A DNA stretch of 7,494 bases, taken from NCBI GenBank assembly GCA_035507915.1, contig DATJNS010000156.1, positions 1-7,494 of the forward strand, read 5' to 3'. This DNA comes from JACQAI01 sp035507915 (lineage in GTDB: Bacteria > Pseudomonadota > Alphaproteobacteria > Elsterales > Elsteraceae). Position 1 is the stretch's first letter. Each line of letters begins with the position of its first letter. Below are positions 5,661-7,494 of the stretch, piece by piece. Under the pieces are notes generated by a model. The model was not told the origin of the DNA and did not search any database. It was given only the letters and a program-made list of their open reading frames with translations. Made by a program: the position numbers and the translations under genes.

Positions 5661-6758
5661 ATGGCGATGCAGGCTGCGGTGTTTCGCAAGGTCCACGCGC
5701 CGCTGACCATCGAGGCCGTGGAGATCGACAAGCCGTGGGGCCGCGAAGTGCTGGTGCGCACCGCGGCGACCGGCGTGTGCCACAGCGACCTGCACGTGGT
5801 CGACGGGGTGGGCCGTTTCCCGCTCGACCGGCCGATCGTGCTCGGCCACGAGGGCGCGGGGGTCGTCGAGGCGGTCGGCGCCGACGTCACGACGGTCAAG
5901 CCGGGCGACCATGTGGTCGCCTGCCTGTCCGGCTTCTGCGGCAGTTGTCCGCAATGCCTGGGCGGCCATCCGAACCTTTGCACCGGCGGGCTGGTGACGC
6001 GCGCCGACTCGGCCGCGCCGCGGCTGTCGCAGAACGGCCAGCCGTTCCGCCAGTTCATCGGCGTGTCGAGCTACGCCGAGAAGATGCTGCTGCACGAGAA
6101 CTCGATCGTGAAGATCGATCCCGAGCTGCCGCTCGACCGCGCCGCGCTGGTCGGCTGCGGCGTGCTGACCGGCGTCGGCGCCGCGCTGCGCAGCGCCGGG
6201 CTCGAGGCCGGCCAGACCGTCGCCGTGTTCGGCTGCGGCGGCGTCGGCCTGTCGATCATCCAGGGCGCGCGTATCGGCGGCGCGCGCCAGATCATCGCGG
6301 TCGACATGTTCGCGTCCAAGCTCGAGATGGCCAAGCGCGCCGGCGCCACCCACGTGGTCAATTCGGCCGAGGACGATCCCGTCAAGGCGGTGCGCGCGCT
6401 CGCCGGCGGCCTCGGCGTCGATCACGCCTTCGAGGCCGTGGGCAACGCCAAGCTGGTGCGCCAGGCGATCGAGAGCCTGGCGATCCGCGGCACCGCGACG
6501 ATCGTCGGCGTGCTGCCGCCCGACGCCATGATCGAGTTTCCCTGGATGGCGATCCGGCCCGAGTGCAAGGTGCAGACCTCGCGCATGGGCTCCAACCGCT
6601 TCCGGCTCGACATCCCGCTCTATCTCGATTTCTATCGCCAGGGCCGGCTCGATCTCGACGCGATGGTGACCAAGCGCGGACGGCTCGGCGATATCAACGA
6701 GGCGTTCCGCGCCATGAAGGCGGGCGAGGTCGCCCGCACCGTGCTGGTGTTCGACTGA
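5661..6758 (+). CDS. Zinc-dependent medium-chain alcohol dehydrogenase
   Basis: This 365-residue medium-chain dehydrogenase/reductase oxidises an alcohol to aldehyde, or the reverse, with NAD(H). Catalytic zinc ligands are C40 (GVCHSDLH), H63 (GHEGAG) and C166 (GCGVLTG). The structural zinc site is complete: C93, C96, C99 and C107 in the CxxCxxCx7C lobe. The Rossmann motif GCGGVG is at 191-196, and D215 (AVDMFASKLEMAKRAGA) favours NAD over NADP. Length and layout resemble the class III / aryl-alcohol dehydrogenase branch, but the substrate cannot be stated, and glutathione-dependent formaldehyde dehydrogenase is not assumed. The ATG at 5661 has GGAGG five bases upstream; a second ATG at 5667 is too far from it. 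The stop overlaps the next gene's start (TGATG), so the two are translated together. Confidence 0.94.
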   Translation: MAMQAAVFRKVHAPLTIEAVEIDKPWGREVLVRTAATGVCHSDLHVVDGVGRFPLDRPIVLGHEGAGVVEAVGADVTTVKPGDHVVACLSGFCGSCPQCLGGHPNLCTGGLVTRADSAAPRLSQNGQPFRQFIGVSSYAEKMLLHENSIVKIDPELPLDRAALVGCGVLTGVGAALRSAGLEAGQTVAVFGCGGVGLSIIQGARIGGARQIIAVDMFASKLEMAKRAGATHVVNSAEDDPVKAVRALAGGLGVDHAFEAVGNAKLVRQAIESLAIRGTATIVGVLPPDAMIEFPWMAIRPECKVQTSRMGSNRFRLDIPLYLDFYRQGRLDLDAMVTKRGRLGDINEAFRAMKAGEVARTVLVFD

Positions 6759-7494
6759 TGCTCACCGTCACGCGCGACCTCAAGCTCGCCACCGCCATCA
6801 CGGGCTCCTATCCGCGGCCGCTATGGTTCGATCTCAGCCTCGGCGGGCGCTCGTTCAAGTCCGCGATGGGCGACTCGCTGTTCCACGAGCAGTACACCGA
6901 TGCCGTCGCCTGCGTGATCAATGCGCAGGAGGCCGCCGGGCTCGACATCGTCACCGACGGCGACAGCCGCTTCGATCTCGCGGTCGGCGGCAAGTCGTGG
7001 TTCTTCTATCCGATCGAGCGGCTGGGCGGCCTCGAGGGCCACCGCGACACCTCGCGCGGCTGGATGTCGCGCCACGGGCTGCGGCCCGGCAAGATCCTCT
7101 GGGAGGTCCAGGAGGCCTACCAACCGGGCGTCGTCAAGGAGAAGCTGACGCGCGGCCCGCTCGAATATTCGGCGCTGTGGAAGATCGCCCAGCGCCTGAC
7201 CGACAAGCCGGTCAAGTTCGGCGCGATCTGCGCGCCGGCGCTCGCCTCCATGCTGTGGAACGAGTTCTATCCCGACGACCGGGCGATGATCCTCGATCTG
7301 TGCGACATCATGAACGCCGAACTGCGCGACATGGTCGCCGCCGGCTGCCCGCTGATCCAGGTGGAGGAGCCGCCGCACCATGGCCGATCGCTACGGCCCG
7401 AAACCACCGAGGCCGACCTCGAATTCCTGACCGAAGCGTTCAACCGGCAACTCGTCGGCGTGGATGCCGAAATCTGGGTGCACACCTGCTGGGG
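6758..7494 (+). CDS. MetE-C-like (cobalamin-independent methionine synthase family) protein, partial
   Basis: The frame opens at an ATG sharing its A with the dehydrogenase stop and runs off the window after 245 codons; the 3' end is missing. It reads as the TIM-barrel catalytic domain of the MetE / UROD superfamily: TGSYPRP at 15-21, AGLDIVTDGDSRFD at 60-73, FGAICAP at 154-160, and IQVEEPPHHGR at 200-210. HTC at 242-244 is in the position of the zinc-binding His-x-Cys of MetE, which activates a thiol for alkyl transfer. Complete relatives are usually about 370 residues, so roughly 120 are missing. Stand-alone MetE-C-like proteins include short methionine synthases, epoxyalkane:coenzyme M transferases and many proteins of unknown substrate. 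Coupling to an alcohol dehydrogenase argues for a catabolic or alkyl-transfer role rather than methionine synthesis. That is inference. Confidence 0.88.
   Translation, partial: MLTVTRDLKLATAITGSYPRPLWFDLSLGGRSFKSAMGDSLFHEQYTDAVACVINAQEAAGLDIVTDGDSRFDLAVGGKSWFFYPIERLGGLEGHRDTSRGWMSRHGLRPGKILWEVQEAYQPGVVKEKLTRGPLEYSALWKIAQRLTDKPVKFGAICAPALASMLWNEFYPDDRAMILDLCDIMNAELRDMVAAGCPLIQVEEPPHHGRSLRPETTEADLEFLTEAFNRQLVGVDAEIWVHTCW

Noticed and set aside
5529..6425. A 298-codon minus-strand frame over the alcohol dehydrogenase
   Set aside because: In-register antisense of a gene with all zinc ligands intact; its own product is Ala/Arg/Asp-rich without domains.
6821..7381. A 186-codon minus-strand frame at the right end
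   Set aside because: In-register antisense of the MetE-C-like gene, which has clear family motifs.

Overview
The window is GC-rich bacterial DNA, most likely from an alphaproteobacterium (Hyphomicrobiales, or Rhodospirillales such as Reyranella). The evidence is the strong G/C bias at third codon positions, a GcvA-type LysR regulator, proteobacterial-style membrane desaturases, and a REP-like palindrome (TTGCGAGGAGCG...GACGAAGCAA core) of a kind I recall from Bradyrhizobium-like genomes. The genus is inference.

Left part (1-897): two leftward genes. A major facilitator gene keeps only its first three membrane segments and is then cut off beside a strong inverted repeat at 44-69, so it looks like a broken gene. 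Upstream of it lies a REP-like hairpin (392-425), then a small NTF2/SnoaL-like protein (440-793). That gene shares a divergent promoter region, with a perfect dyad ATTGG-AG-CCAAT, with a rightward LysR-family regulator of GcvA type (898-1821).

Middle part (1788-5499): four leftward genes in the order GGDEF diguanylate cyclase, desaturase A, desaturase B, duplicated-half membrane protein. The gaps suit an operon, but both desaturases also carry the same short promoter-like sequence just upstream of their preferred starts, so they may have their own promoters. The theme is membrane lipid modification beside a c-di-GMP enzyme. The last gene overlaps the 3' end of the LysR gene by 34 bp, tail to tail.

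Right part (5500-7494): a 161-bp divergent region, then a rightward pair: a zinc-dependent medium-chain alcohol dehydrogenase (5661-6758) whose stop codon overlaps the start of a MetE-C-like (cobalamin-independent methionine synthase family) gene that runs off the window end. The pair is translationally coupled and probably acts in one catabolic or alkyl-transfer pathway of unknown substrate.

I found no tRNA, rRNA, CRISPR array, complete insertion sequence or clearly novel system. No stretch over 300 bases lacks a gene. The most interesting items are the dehydrogenase/MetE-like pair, the shared promoter-like element of the two desaturases, and the truncated transporter.
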